The notes beneath the pieces were generated by a model. It was not told the origin of the DNA. It made no database searches and saw only the letters and a list, made by a program, of their open reading frames with translations. Positions 32,621 through 41,302 of a stretch of 64,000 nucleotides of DNA are shown here, one piece after another (within the stretch, counting starts at the first letter, position 1; each line of letters opens with the position of its first letter). The position numbers and the translations under genes are program-made. This stretch comes from Bacteriovoracaceae bacterium UBA6144 (GTDB lineage Bacteria > Bdellovibrionota > Bacteriovoracia > Bacteriovoracales > Bacteriovoracaceae), in the NCBI GenBank assembly GCA_002435705.1, contig DIVA01000059.1, forward strand, positions 62,001 to 126,000. Reading direction: 5' to 3'.

Positions 32621-33571
32621 TTACCCCAACATCTTTTCAAACTCACTGAGTAAATCCTCAGGCGATTTTTCACTTGTTTTCTCTGTTGCTTCTGGGGCAG
32701 CTGCAGCCTTGACCGGCTCTTCTTCTGCCGCTTCTTCGGCTTCAGCTTCAGGCTCCGAGCCGCCTAAAAACTGCTCAAGATCTTGTGTCACTTTGTCTTC
32801 TACGACTTCATCAAAAAGATCTTCTGGTGGTTGAATCTTTGCAGCAGACTCAATCGTCGGAGGAGCAATCGAATCAGGGACACTGCCACCGCTGGCTTCG
32901 GCCAGTGCACGCTTGAGCTGTTGGTTCTCTTGCTGTAAGCGCTTGAGGTTGGCAAGATCGTCTTCAATGATTTCGTATTCTTTGAGTTTGTTTTGAAACT
33001 CATTTCTCTCTTTTTTCGTTTTCTCAAGCTCCGAAGCTAAGGCAGGATCTGCGCCGCCTGATTTTCCAGCCTGGGCCAGAAGAGCTTCAAGCTCTTTGAT
33101 TCGGGCTTGCGCCCCAGCGAAACTTGACTCCAACTCACGCTTGGCACTCTGGGCACTTGAGAGTTGAGATTGAAGAGCAGCAAGTTCAGAAATTTTCTGA
33201 TTCAGCTGTGCGCGAAGTTCAGAGTCATCTCCTCCAGAAACTAAAACTTGGGGATTTGATTTTGAAATAAACTGCGCTATCTGTTCCGTGTTAACTGGAC
33301 TTCCTTGACTCTGCGGAAGAGTCATCGGATCCAGACCGTCAACACCACCGCGAAAGAGAGCATTCTTAAGTGTGTTTGAGTTCTGAATAACAGTATCGAG
33401 GTATTGCTTCACGACTGAAGCTGGGAGCTGGTGGCGGAGAAGATTATAAGTCCGACGATTAGCAAACCACAGCCACAGAAAAAGTGTGGTGGTAATAACT
33501 AATAAACCAGAGAGTATCACAAGTATTTCTGGCGTGAATTTATCCAAAAGCGTAATGAGCGATTCTACCAT
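32621..33571 (-). CDS. Membrane-anchored coiled-coil protein
   Basis: A 316-residue protein from the ATG at 33571 (AAGGA 7 bases upstream; a GTG at 33616 would add 15 residues). One N-terminal membrane segment (ILVILSGLLVITTTLFLWLWF), then a long coiled coil (residues about 105-215) rich in Leu, Glu, Gln and Lys, then an acidic Glu/Ala-rich tail (residues 245-316). It may be a cytoplasm-facing scaffold. No specific family is recognised. Confidence 0.7.
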   Translation of the reverse strand: MVESLITLLDKFTPEILVILSGLLVITTTLFLWLWFANRRTYNLLRHQLPASVVKQYLDTVIQNSNTLKNALFRGGVDGLDPMTLPQSQGSPVNTEQIAQFISKSNPQVLVSGGDDSELRAQLNQKISELAALQSQLSSAQSAKRELESSFAGAQARIKELEALLAQAGKSGGADPALASELEKTKKERNEFQNKLKEYEIIEDDLANLKRLQQENQQLKRALAEASGGSVPDSIAPPTIESAAKIQPPEDLFDEVVEDKVTQDLEQFLGGSEPEAEAEEAAEEEPVKAAAAPEATEKTSEKSPEDLLSEFEKMLG

Positions 33572-33650
33572 TGCCGGTCCTTGGCCAAAGTCGAAAGTGA
33601 GCTCGTCGTGAGACACTTATTCTATTATAGCTATTCTATAACGATCGTTG

Positions 33651-34496
33651 TCAAATTGGTGATTTTTCTGACTTTAGGATTGTTAAAACATCCTCGTATA
33701 GGGGCGATCGAGCGGCCAAAACTGATGGATGATAGGGATGAAAAGACCGACCTTGAATATCTGATATTGGCACTCCAGCCTCTTGGCAGATGAGTCCTCC
33801 CGCAGCTATATCCCAAGGCTGAAGATGGTATTCCCAGTAGACATCTAAGATCCCTGAAGCCACGTAACAGAGTTCGAGTGCGGCTGATCCGAGGCGACGA
33901 AAGGCCCTGACTTGAGGAAATTTTCGAATCAGTTCAGCATTATGTCTTCTAGATCCGAGGTTGGTGGAGATCAAAGCGTCTTTTAGCGGCTGACTGACAA
34001 CCGGAGCACGAAGCTTTTTAGTCAGCTTCTTTTTTCCAAATTTTCTCGTGAGATAGGCGCCACCACCCTTAGTCGCGTAGAAGGTTTCACCAATGATCGG
34101 GTTATGCACCACCGCTACTTGCACCTCAAAGCCTTTAACGAGGGCAAGTGAGACACAAAAAAAAGGCAAACCGTTGAGAAAATTATTTGTGCCATCGAGG
34201 GGATCAATCAGCCAAGTATATTGATCGTTATCATCAGGCCCCTGAATTTTTAGCTTTCTGACATAACTGTCTTCTTCTGCCAAAATTTCATGATGAGGAT
34301 ACTTCCTTTGGATGCGCGAGATGACGAGCTCCTCAGATTTTAAATCAGCTTCTGAAGTTAAACCGAGAGAGCCTTTGTGAATAAGTTTCAGAGGTTTGGT
34401 AAATAACTTTTCTGATCGATTCATGAGAATCTTACTTGCATCCTCAGCGAGCTTAAGCGTGAAGGCCAGAGCTTCGGCACGTTCAGTTTTCTTCAT
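33651..34496 (-). CDS. Inositol monophosphatase family protein
   Basis: Mg-dependent phosphatase of the IMPase/CysQ fold, about 281 aa. Metal-site motifs: ILAEEDSY near residue 72, WLIDPLDGTNNFLNGLPFF near residue 95, and PWDIAAGGLICQEAG near residue 220. Substrates in this family include inositol-1-phosphate, PAP and fructose-1,6-bisphosphate; none is indicated by the neighbours. The start at 34496 overlaps yacG by 14 bases; an ATG at 34505 is also possible. Confidence 0.88.
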   Translation of the reverse strand: MKKTERAEALAFTLKLAEDASKILMNRSEKLFTKPLKLIHKGSLGLTSEADLKSEELVISRIQRKYPHHEILAEEDSYVRKLKIQGPDDNDQYTWLIDPLDGTNNFLNGLPFFCVSLALVKGFEVQVAVVHNPIIGETFYATKGGGAYLTRKFGKKKLTKKLRAPVVSQPLKDALISTNLGSRRHNAELIRKFPQVRAFRRLGSAALELCYVASGILDVYWEYHLQPWDIAAGGLICQEAGVPISDIQGRSFHPYHPSVLAARSPLYEDVLTILKSEKSPI

Positions 34497-34686
34497 TTGA
34501 CTCATCCACAATTTGCATTAATTTTTCTTGCTCTTCTTCAGTCAATTTTTGAGCTGGAACCGAATATGATTCATCTAACCAAGCTCCTAAATCAATCAGG
34601 CGACACTTCTCACAGCAAAAAGGACGAAATTCAGATGAATAGTACTCAAACTCTTTTTTGCAATGAGGACATTTAACTTTTAGCAT
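34483..34686 (-). CDS. yacG: DNA gyrase inhibitor YacG-like zinc-binding protein
   Basis: A 67-residue protein with the zinc motif CPHCKK at residues 6-11, then FCCEKCRLIDLGAWLDESY, a close match to the YacG signature FRPFCSxRCxxIDLGxW. E. coli YacG binds GyrB and blocks DNA binding, and its gene lies beside coaE. Here it is a few hundred bases from CoA genes. It overlaps the aminotransferase by 7 bases and the phosphatase by 14. Confidence 0.9.
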   Translation of the reverse strand: MLKVKCPHCKKEFEYYSSEFRPFCCEKCRLIDLGAWLDESYSVPAQKLTEEEQEKLMQIVDESNEEN

Positions 34687-35435
34687 CGAAAGAACTCTCT
34701 TTGAAGATCCCTTATGATAGGATGCCTCTCTAATTTTTTTCCGTCAATTTTGTCGACGGGCATGATTCCTCTTAATGCATTCACTCCAAAAGATGCTGTG
34801 ATGTCCGCCAACTCCCTCACGCTCAACTCAATCTCTTCCACATTAAATAATTGCATGACTCTTCGGCGGCCCAACCCCTCAAGGGTGTTGTTGGAAAGTG
34901 GCGGTGTAATGATTTTTTGATCACGAATAAAAAAGATGTTGGCATGAAGAAGTTCACAAATCTTTTCGTGCACATGAAAGAGCGGTACTTCATCTGATTT
35001 TAAGTGTCTGGCAGCCACCATGCGCGAAAGATAATCACCAGACTTCAAAAAACTGGGCCAAGATTCCGGACGTGCGGGACTCATCACATTTATTAAATTA
35101 AGGTCTTTGCCCTCCGGAATCACTTCATTCCACCAATCATCTAAAATCAACTCGATCTCATCTTGCGAGTCGCGATTTTTAACTTGTGCCGTGAGTGTTA
35201 GTCGCCACACCCCTGTGGGACCTGGTGGCTTGAGATTTTCAATGAGTTTTTGCGCTTGCTGCGCAGTATTAGGCCAGAGCCATTCTGCTGACTTTAAAAG
35301 TCTCTCCCAATGCCATTTCTCAAAGTGTGCCCTGCCCTCTTCCACACGAATGGTAGTAAACACGCTTTCTCCATAAAGAAAGGCCCTTGTTCGGTTGAAG
35401 TTCACTCTCATGTCTAGGCGAGATTCGTTGCTCAT
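34680..35435 (-). CDS. Class IV PLP-dependent aminotransferase/lyase
   Basis: A 251-residue fold-IV PLP enzyme, the family of branched-chain aminotransferase (IlvE), D-amino-acid aminotransferase and 4-amino-4-deoxychorismate lyase (PabC). It has YGESVFTTIRV (residues 21-31), WERLLKSA (43-50), the PLP lysine in LKSGDYLSRM (K131) and the PLP-ring Glu in ELLHANIFF (E161). The start at 35435 (MSNESRL) is chosen among three in-frame ATGs. The size fits PabC or D-AAT better than IlvE, but it is divergent from a pantothenate operon by 31 bases, where IlvE-type activity would make sense. Confidence 0.8.
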   Translation of the reverse strand: MSNESRLDMRVNFNRTRAFLYGESVFTTIRVEEGRAHFEKWHWERLLKSAEWLWPNTAQQAQKLIENLKPPGPTGVWRLTLTAQVKNRDSQDEIELILDDWWNEVIPEGKDLNLINVMSPARPESWPSFLKSGDYLSRMVAARHLKSDEVPLFHVHEKICELLHANIFFIRDQKIITPPLSNNTLEGLGRRRVMQLFNVEEIELSVRELADITASFGVNALRGIMPVDKIDGKKLERHPIIRDLQREFFRC

Positions 35436-35466
35436 GGTACGAAAAGATGCCTGATAAGGAGGCCCT

Positions 35467-36399
35467 TTGGCAGCTGAAAAAATCATCATCATGGGTTATG
35501 GCAACCAAGCGCGCGCTTGGGCCGAAAATCTTTATGATTCGGGGCTAGAAGTGCAGATTTTGCTGCGCAATGAATCCAGCACCCGCTCGCGCATACCAAG
35601 CAAGTTCAAACTGCTGGACTGGCAGTCTCCCTTGCAAGGTCACCCTATCGCTCTCCTCGTACCTGATCATGAGATTACTCGTGCCTTGTCTCATATCGCT
35701 GAGTACATTCCTCAGGGTACCACTCTCTTTTACGCTCATGGTTTTGCTCTTCATGAAGAAAAACTGGCGGAAAAATTTCCGCAGTTTCATCACGTACTCC
35801 TTGCTCCCAAAGCAATTGGGACTGAAGTCAGGGCCACTTTCCTCGAAAAACGTGCGCTCGGTGGCGTCTACTCGGTAGAGTTGGTTGAAAAATCAGAGCA
35901 AGAAAAAATTAAAACTCTCACTCTGGCTTATGCCGCTGCCTTAGGGATCACTATGGGTCCCTACCCTTGTCGTGTGCAAGAAGAGATGATTGCGGATCTG
36001 TTTAGCGAACAAGCCGTTCTCTGTTCTTTGATCCCTGAAAGCTGCCGCTTAGCTTTTAATATTTTAGTTGAAAAAGGAATTCCGGCGGAACTCGCTTTTT
36101 TCGAACTGTGGCATGAAGTCGGCCTGATCACTAAGGTCATGGTGGACCGAGGTCCTGTGGCTTTTTTTGATCTCATTAGCCCCAATGCATTGATTGGTAG
36201 TGAGAAAGGAAGAAAACTTCTGATAGGCACTGATCTTGAAAATAAAATGCGCTCACTCTTAAGCGAGATTGAATCGGGAGCCTTCACAAAAAGTATCGAA
36301 GGAGTAGATGTCTCTCTTCTACGCCAACAGATTGTTGAAAGATGGAAAAGAGATCCTTTGGGTCAAACGATTGAAAAAATGATGAAGGATCAAAAATGA
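35467..36399 (+). CDS. Ketol-acid-reductoisomerase-like protein, probable ketopantoate reductase role
   Basis: A 310-residue homologue of IlvC. The N-terminal NAD(P) domain reads KIIIMGYGNQARAWAENL (KARI has GYGSQGHAHAQN), followed by FYAHGFALH (H91) and LLAPKAIGTE (K115). The all-helical domain keeps the four metal acids D177 and E181 (ADLFSEQAVLC) and E213 and E217 (FFELWHEVGLI), plus S238. The start is TTG at 35467, with AAGGAGG 4-5 bases upstream. It overlaps panB by 4 bases. No panE or ilv gene lies nearby, so reducing ketopantoate to pantoate is the likely job. It is clearly divergent from canonical IlvC. Confidence 0.82.
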   Translation: MAAEKIIIMGYGNQARAWAENLYDSGLEVQILLRNESSTRSRIPSKFKLLDWQSPLQGHPIALLVPDHEITRALSHIAEYIPQGTTLFYAHGFALHEEKLAEKFPQFHHVLLAPKAIGTEVRATFLEKRALGGVYSVELVEKSEQEKIKTLTLAYAAALGITMGPYPCRVQEEMIADLFSEQAVLCSLIPESCRLAFNILVEKGIPAELAFFELWHEVGLITKVMVDRGPVAFFDLISPNALIGSEKGRKLLIGTDLENKMRSLLSEIESGAFTKSIEGVDVSLLRQQIVERWKRDPLGQTIEKMMKDQK

Positions 36400-37157
36400 A
36401 AAAACTTAATACTCGTGACATTAGAAAAGCCAAAGGTCAAAAAATCCAAATGCTCACCTGCTATGACTACCAAACTGCTCAGCTCTACAACGAGCTCGAC
36501 GTGGACATGCTCTTAGTCGGTGACTCCCTTGGTAACGTCGTACTTGGCTTCGACTCCACCATCCCTGTGAGCGTCGAGATGATGAAAATTTTTGGAGCTG
36601 CCGTTAAACGTGGGGCGCCTGAAAAGTTTGTGATCGTTGATATGCCTTATGGCTCTTACGCTACGGTTGAACAAGGACTCAAGGCAGGGGCAGAGATCTT
36701 TCAACACACGCAGTGTGAAGCCGTGAAACTCGAAGGTGCTTTTGAGGTGGAGCTACAAACCATCAAGCGTCTTACGCAAATGGGGACTCCCGTGATGGGC
36801 CACATCGGTCTGACTCCCCAATCCGTTCACCAGATGGGCGGCTATTTCACTCATGGCAAGGATGAGCAAAGTGCCAAACGTCTCAAAGAGGAAGCTTTGA
36901 AACTGCAGGATGCGGGATGCTTTTCAATTGTACTTGAGTGCGTAACCAGTGAGCTGGCCCAGGAGATCACTCAAAGTCTTCAAATCCCCACCATCGGAAT
37001 AGGTTCGGGTCATCTGACTGACGGACAAGTCTTGGTGACCAATGATCTCTTAAAACTCGGTCAGAATACACCTCCCAAATTTGTAAAACCCATCGCCGAT
37101 TTTTATAGTGAGAAGAAAAAAGTACTCACTCAGTACCTCAAGGATCAGCGCGCGTGA
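36396..37157 (+). CDS. panB: 3-methyl-2-oxobutanoate hydroxymethyltransferase
   Basis: Makes ketopantoate from 2-ketoisovalerate and methylene-THF. The TIM-barrel motifs TCYDYQTAQLYNE, LVGDSLGNVVLG (metal Asp) and VKLEGA are present, and GHIGLTPQSVHQMGGY is the family signature. Length 253 aa is slightly short. It overlaps both neighbours by 4 bases in a coupled pan/coa operon. Confidence 0.96.
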   Translation: MKKLNTRDIRKAKGQKIQMLTCYDYQTAQLYNELDVDMLLVGDSLGNVVLGFDSTIPVSVEMMKIFGAAVKRGAPEKFVIVDMPYGSYATVEQGLKAGAEIFQHTQCEAVKLEGAFEVELQTIKRLTQMGTPVMGHIGLTPQSVHQMGGYFTHGKDEQSAKRLKEEALKLQDAGCFSIVLECVTSELAQEITQSLQIPTIGIGSGHLTDGQVLVTNDLLKLGQNTPPKFVKPIADFYSEKKKVLTQYLKDQRA

Positions 37158-37891
37158 ATGTATTGACTCTTGATTTCGGAAACACACACGCTCACGCCGC
37201 ACTCTTTGTGCAGCATGAACTCGTTGAATCGGGTGTTCTCGATGATGTGTTTACGTGGTTAAAAAAACGCCAACTCACCTACGGTGAAGTCAGTGGCGTG
37301 CTATGTTCGGTTAAAAATTATGATAACGAGCTGTCTGAACATTTGAAAGAAGGGTTACTGATTGATGGTGTGAAAGATTATTGGAAAGGACAAAAATTTG
37401 CGGGCATGCCGGTTCATTATGCGAACACTCTGGGTGAAGACCGCCTGATCGCTGCTTGGTATTGCTTTAAAGTTTTAAAGAAGCCTGTTCTCCACATCAG
37501 CAGTGGAACATTTTTTACCGTTGATATCATCGATGCTGAAGGCTTCCAGGGGGGATTTATCCTTCCAGGACTTTCCCATCAACTTGACTCCTTAAATCTT
37601 GGAGCACAACTGAGCGTGGGTGCAGTCAATCCTTCCCCTGATACTCTGACTCTTTCAAGAGCTGCGCAAACGACTGAAGAAGCCTTGCAGGGCATATTTA
37701 TCTCTTACGCACAGCTTATTCTCAAACTCACTCAACGGTATAATCTCGAAGAGATTCTTATCAATGGTGGAGCAGCAGAACAGACTCACCAGTTAATAAA
37801 ACCACTTCTCACTAGTCTTAAACTATCCACTCAGCCTCATCTCAATCATCATGCTCTCTATGAGTGGTATCGCAGGAATATTTGCCTATGA
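37154..37891 (+). CDS. coaX: Type III pantothenate kinase
   Basis: Phosphorylates pantothenate, the first CoA step. The ASKHA fold begins LTLDFGNTHAHAALF (D-x-G-N-T phosphate loop). GEDRLIAAW near residue 95, SGTFFTVDII near residue 116 and GGFILPGLSHQLDSL near residue 135 are typical. Start GTG at 37154 inside the panB stop overlap. Type III kinases are not CoA-feedback inhibited, as known for the family. Length 245 aa. Confidence 0.93.
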   Translation: MNVLTLDFGNTHAHAALFVQHELVESGVLDDVFTWLKKRQLTYGEVSGVLCSVKNYDNELSEHLKEGLLIDGVKDYWKGQKFAGMPVHYANTLGEDRLIAAWYCFKVLKKPVLHISSGTFFTVDIIDAEGFQGGFILPGLSHQLDSLNLGAQLSVGAVNPSPDTLTLSRAAQTTEEALQGIFISYAQLILKLTQRYNLEEILINGGAAEQTHQLIKPLLTSLKLSTQPHLNHHALYEWYRRNICL

Positions 37892-39105
37892 ACATCCTAC
37901 TTGCCGTGACAGGTTCAATCGCTGCTTACAAATCTTTTGATCTTACTAGAACTCTCGTGAAAGCGGGCCATAAAGTCCGTGTGGTTCTCACTCAGGGTGC
38001 TCTTGAATTTGTGAAACCGGAACTTTTTCGCTACCTCGGAGCGGAAGCGACCTATCTTCCCACTGATGATTTCAATTCGCCTACACCTGGTGTGCCTCAC
38101 GTGGAGCTTGGAAAATGGGCCGAGAAACTAGTCATCGCTCCGCTCTCCGCCAACACTCTTGCAAAGATCTCAAACGGTGAGGCTGGGGATTTCCTCACAA
38201 GTATCTTCATGGCCTGGAGACAAAACCGCCCAGTCTTGATGTTCCCAGCTATGAACACCATGATGTGGGAGCATCCTTTCACACAGGAGCATGTAAAAAA
38301 AATCAACAAACTCCCTTATGCCAAAGTCATCGATCCTGCGGCAGGACTCTTGGCCTGTGGTGACGAGGGTGCTGGAAAACTAATGGACGTGGATGCCATT
38401 AGATATTTAATTGAAACTTATAATCCTTTGCAAATCGTTTCGAAAAAGATTCTCATCACAACCGGAGCCACCCTTGCTCCGATGGATCCTGTTCGATACA
38501 TCACAAATCCCTCAAGTGGACTCACCGGCATTGAAATGGCCCGGGCGTACTTGGCACAAGGCTGCCAGGTGACACTTCTGACGGGATCAAATGAGCTTCC
38601 GCTGGCTGATCTTAGAGCGCATCCGCACTGCCAGGTTTACTACACTCCTAAAACCCAACAGATGTTTGAGCAGGCACAGTCTCATCAAGCCAATGCTGAT
38701 ACTGTTATCACAGCAGCAGCTGTAGCGGATTTTGAATTTGATGAGTCTGTTCAAAAAGTTAAAAAAGAAGGCTTGGATCTAATCAAACTAAAAAAATCCA
38801 CAGATATTTTAGCTGAGCTTCTGAAAACAAAAAAATCTCATCAGAAGTATGTCTCCTTTGCGGCTGAGACTGAAACCACAGAAGTCGTCTTTCGTGAAAA
38901 GTTCAATCGCAAACCGGTGGAACTGATGATCGGCAATGCTGTTCACAGTGGCATCTCTCAATCAAGTGCTCCAGTTGGCTTTAAATCACCCCAAGGCACT
39001 TATTGGTTTATTAACAAAGATAAGACTCAAGGCCCAGTTGAGCTCACCAAGGTCCAGCTGGCGCACAAAATTGTGGCCTGGGACCTGCAAGGAGACGTGC
39101 TTTGA
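37888..39105 (+). CDS. coaBC: Phosphopantothenoylcysteine synthetase/decarboxylase
   Basis: Bifunctional enzyme (Dfp), 405 aa from the ATG at 37888, which overlaps the coaX stop. The FMN-dependent decarboxylase half contains LAVTGSIAAYKS, PLSANTLAKISNGEAGD and PAMNTMMWEHP. The synthetase half contains ITTGATLAPMDPVRYITNPSSG and AAAVADF. It converts 4-phosphopantothenate to 4-phosphopantetheine via the cysteine adduct. A longer frame with a GTG start at 37864 lacks support. Confidence 0.95.
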   Translation: MNILLAVTGSIAAYKSFDLTRTLVKAGHKVRVVLTQGALEFVKPELFRYLGAEATYLPTDDFNSPTPGVPHVELGKWAEKLVIAPLSANTLAKISNGEAGDFLTSIFMAWRQNRPVLMFPAMNTMMWEHPFTQEHVKKINKLPYAKVIDPAAGLLACGDEGAGKLMDVDAIRYLIETYNPLQIVSKKILITTGATLAPMDPVRYITNPSSGLTGIEMARAYLAQGCQVTLLTGSNELPLADLRAHPHCQVYYTPKTQQMFEQAQSHQANADTVITAAAVADFEFDESVQKVKKEGLDLIKLKKSTDILAELLKTKKSHQKYVSFAAETETTEVVFREKFNRKPVELMIGNAVHSGISQSSAPVGFKSPQGTYWFINKDKTQGPVELTKVQLAHKIVAWDLQGDVL

Positions 39106-39956
39106 AAATCTTAAGAACACATCATGATTTAAAAACATGGCGCTCAGGTCAGGGAGAAGATGTTGGTTTCATTCCGACGATGGGAAACCTGCATGCTGGT
39201 CATCTCTCTCTAACTGAAGAGAGTTTTAAAAACCATAAGGCCTCTGTTGTTTCGATCTTTGTGAACCCAACTCAGTTTGGCCCAAAAGATGATTTTAATC
39301 GCTACCCCCGTACACTCGAAGCTGACTGCCAAAAGATTTCAGAACTTCATCAGCGCTACCCTCATAAAGAAATTGCTGTTTTCGCACCAGCAGCGATTGA
39401 AGAAGTTTATCCGGAAGGTTTCTCGACGGTGATTCGTGTGCCAAAATTTGATGGATTTCTTGAAGGTGCTCTGCGGCCTGGTCATTTTGACGGCGTGGCC
39501 ACTGTTGTTTATCTTCTCTTCCAACTAGTAAAACCTAAAACTGCCTATTTTGGGAAAAAAGATTATCAGCAGTATAGATTAGTAAAACAGATGGCCCGTG
39601 ATCTGGGACTTCCTATTCATGTCAAAGGAATGCCTATCATCAGAGATGCTGGCGGGCTCGCCCTCTCATCACGAAACCAGTACCTTAGTCCCGTGGAAAA
39701 AAAAGATGCTCTTTATTTGTTTAACACCCTTTCACACATGAAAAAGCTGCTCGCTAACTCAAGTGATAATGCTCCTCTGCTAAAAGCGTATGCGGAACAA
39801 GAAATGAAAAACGACCCCCGTTGGCAGTATCTGGAAGTCCGTGAAGCAAGACGTTTAAGCACAGAATTACCTAAAAAAGGAAAAGCCGTTATCTTGGGAT
39901 TATTAAAAGTCGCAGAAGTGAGACTGCTAGATAATATGGAAACGGAACTCTCATGA
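39102..39956 (+). CDS. panC: Pantoate-beta-alanine ligase
   Basis: Joins pantoate and beta-alanine with ATP. Motifs: FIPTMGNLHAGHLSL (HIGH-like ATP site), VSIFVNPTQFGPKDDFNRY, FDGVATVVYLLF and the KMSK-like LALSSRNQYLS. Start TTG at 39102 within the coaBC stop, with AAGGAG 7 bases upstream. Length 284 aa. Its pantoate substrate must come from the KARI-like enzyme or an unseen PanE. No panD (aspartate decarboxylase) lies in the window. Confidence 0.95.
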   Translation: MKILRTHHDLKTWRSGQGEDVGFIPTMGNLHAGHLSLTEESFKNHKASVVSIFVNPTQFGPKDDFNRYPRTLEADCQKISELHQRYPHKEIAVFAPAAIEEVYPEGFSTVIRVPKFDGFLEGALRPGHFDGVATVVYLLFQLVKPKTAYFGKKDYQQYRLVKQMARDLGLPIHVKGMPIIRDAGGLALSSRNQYLSPVEKKDALYLFNTLSHMKKLLANSSDNAPLLKAYAEQEMKNDPRWQYLEVREARRLSTELPKKGKAVILGLLKVAEVRLLDNMETELS

Positions 39957-41281
39957 GACCAGATGAAGAATTCAAATTACCACTGGGCCAAAAAGCCACA
40001 CTCGTCTCTTTGGTATGTGATCGTTTTGAAACTCATGCCACCAGTCAACTGACCAGTGCGTCGCTCAGAGAGCTGCGCGAGCTTTTGAGAACACTGGGCT
40101 TAGTGGCAGGCAACGAGCATATTCAAAACATGAAGCAGATTAATCCCTCTACCATGCTTGGTGAGGGTAAAATTGAAGAGATTGCAGAAGCTGCTCGTGA
40201 AGAAGGATCTAGCCTTCTTGTTTTTGACTTTGAACTCACAGCCTCGCAAGTGAGAAACATTAAAAAACTCTCAAAACTAGAAGTCGTGGATCGAAATACG
40301 ATCATTCTCGAAATCTTCGCTCTCCATGCGCGGACCAAAGAAGCAAAAATCCAAATTGAGATTTCAAGGCTTGAATATCTTCTTCCTCGCCTTACTTCGA
40401 TGTGGGGACACTTCTCCAAGCAGCGTGGTGGTGGTCGTGCCGTGGGGGGAGAAGGCGAACAGCAAATCGAGCTTGACCGCCGTATGGTGCGTGAGCGCAT
40501 TCGCATTTATAAAAAGCAGTTAGAAGAAATTCAACAGACCCGACAGACCCAGCGCAAAAAAAGACAAAACCAAGCTGTGACCGCAGCGCTTGTGGGTTAC
40601 ACCAACGCCGGAAAATCCTCAGTCATGAATCGTATGTGTAAGGTGAATGTCTTGGAGGAAAATAAACTCTTCGCCACTCTTGATTCAACTTTCAGGACTC
40701 TTAATCCCGACTCTAAACCGCCCATGATTTTGATTGATACAGTGGGGTTCATTCAAAACCTTCCCAATACTCTTGTTCAGGGCTTCAAAACAACGCTTGA
40801 GTCAGCTCTTGAAGCAGATCTACTCGTTATCGTCTGTGATATCTCTGATTCTAATTATCAAAAACATTTAGAAGTCACGCAGAGTGTCCTGAAGGAACTC
40901 GGGATAGAGGATAAGAAGCAATTAATTGTTTTTAATAAGAAAGATATTCTTAATGACCCCTTAAGGGCCCGCATCATCATGCGACAGCACCCTAACTGCT
41001 TCTTGGTTTCAAGTTATGACGAACAAGATATGCAGGACCTGCGTAAACACATCATTGATTACTTCTTGGCCCAGCAAGATCACTACGACCTCTTCATCCC
41101 CTATGATGCAGGAGATGCCCATGCCAGAGTGAGAGGTAACGCCAATATCGTCACAACGAGTCACCATGAAAATGGAATATTCTATCGGATACGAATCCCC
41201 GATTTTATTTTTGGACAAATCGGCCTTGGGCCCTATGTGTTGGCTCCAGATGATCAACGATTTAAGGGAGAAACAACTTAA
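39953..41281 (+). CDS. hflX: GTPase HflX
   Basis: Ribosome-associated GTPase that splits stalled or heat-damaged ribosomes. The N-terminal HflX domain has a glycine-rich loop (GGGRAVGGEGEQQIELDRR). The G domain has GYTNAGKSSVMNRM (G1), DTVGFI (G3) and FNKKDIL (G4). Length 442 aa. It overlaps panC by 4 bases, so it is coupled to the CoA genes; I see no functional link beyond co-expression. Confidence 0.95.
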   Translation: MRPDEEFKLPLGQKATLVSLVCDRFETHATSQLTSASLRELRELLRTLGLVAGNEHIQNMKQINPSTMLGEGKIEEIAEAAREEGSSLLVFDFELTASQVRNIKKLSKLEVVDRNTIILEIFALHARTKEAKIQIEISRLEYLLPRLTSMWGHFSKQRGGGRAVGGEGEQQIELDRRMVRERIRIYKKQLEEIQQTRQTQRKKRQNQAVTAALVGYTNAGKSSVMNRMCKVNVLEENKLFATLDSTFRTLNPDSKPPMILIDTVGFIQNLPNTLVQGFKTTLESALEADLLVIVCDISDSNYQKHLEVTQSVLKELGIEDKKQLIVFNKKDILNDPLRARIIMRQHPNCFLVSSYDEQDMQDLRKHIIDYFLAQQDHYDLFIPYDAGDAHARVRGNANIVTTSHHENGIFYRIRIPDFIFGQIGLGPYVLAPDDQRFKGETT

Positions 41282-41302
41282 ATCTACTTGTCGGAAACAG
41301 AC

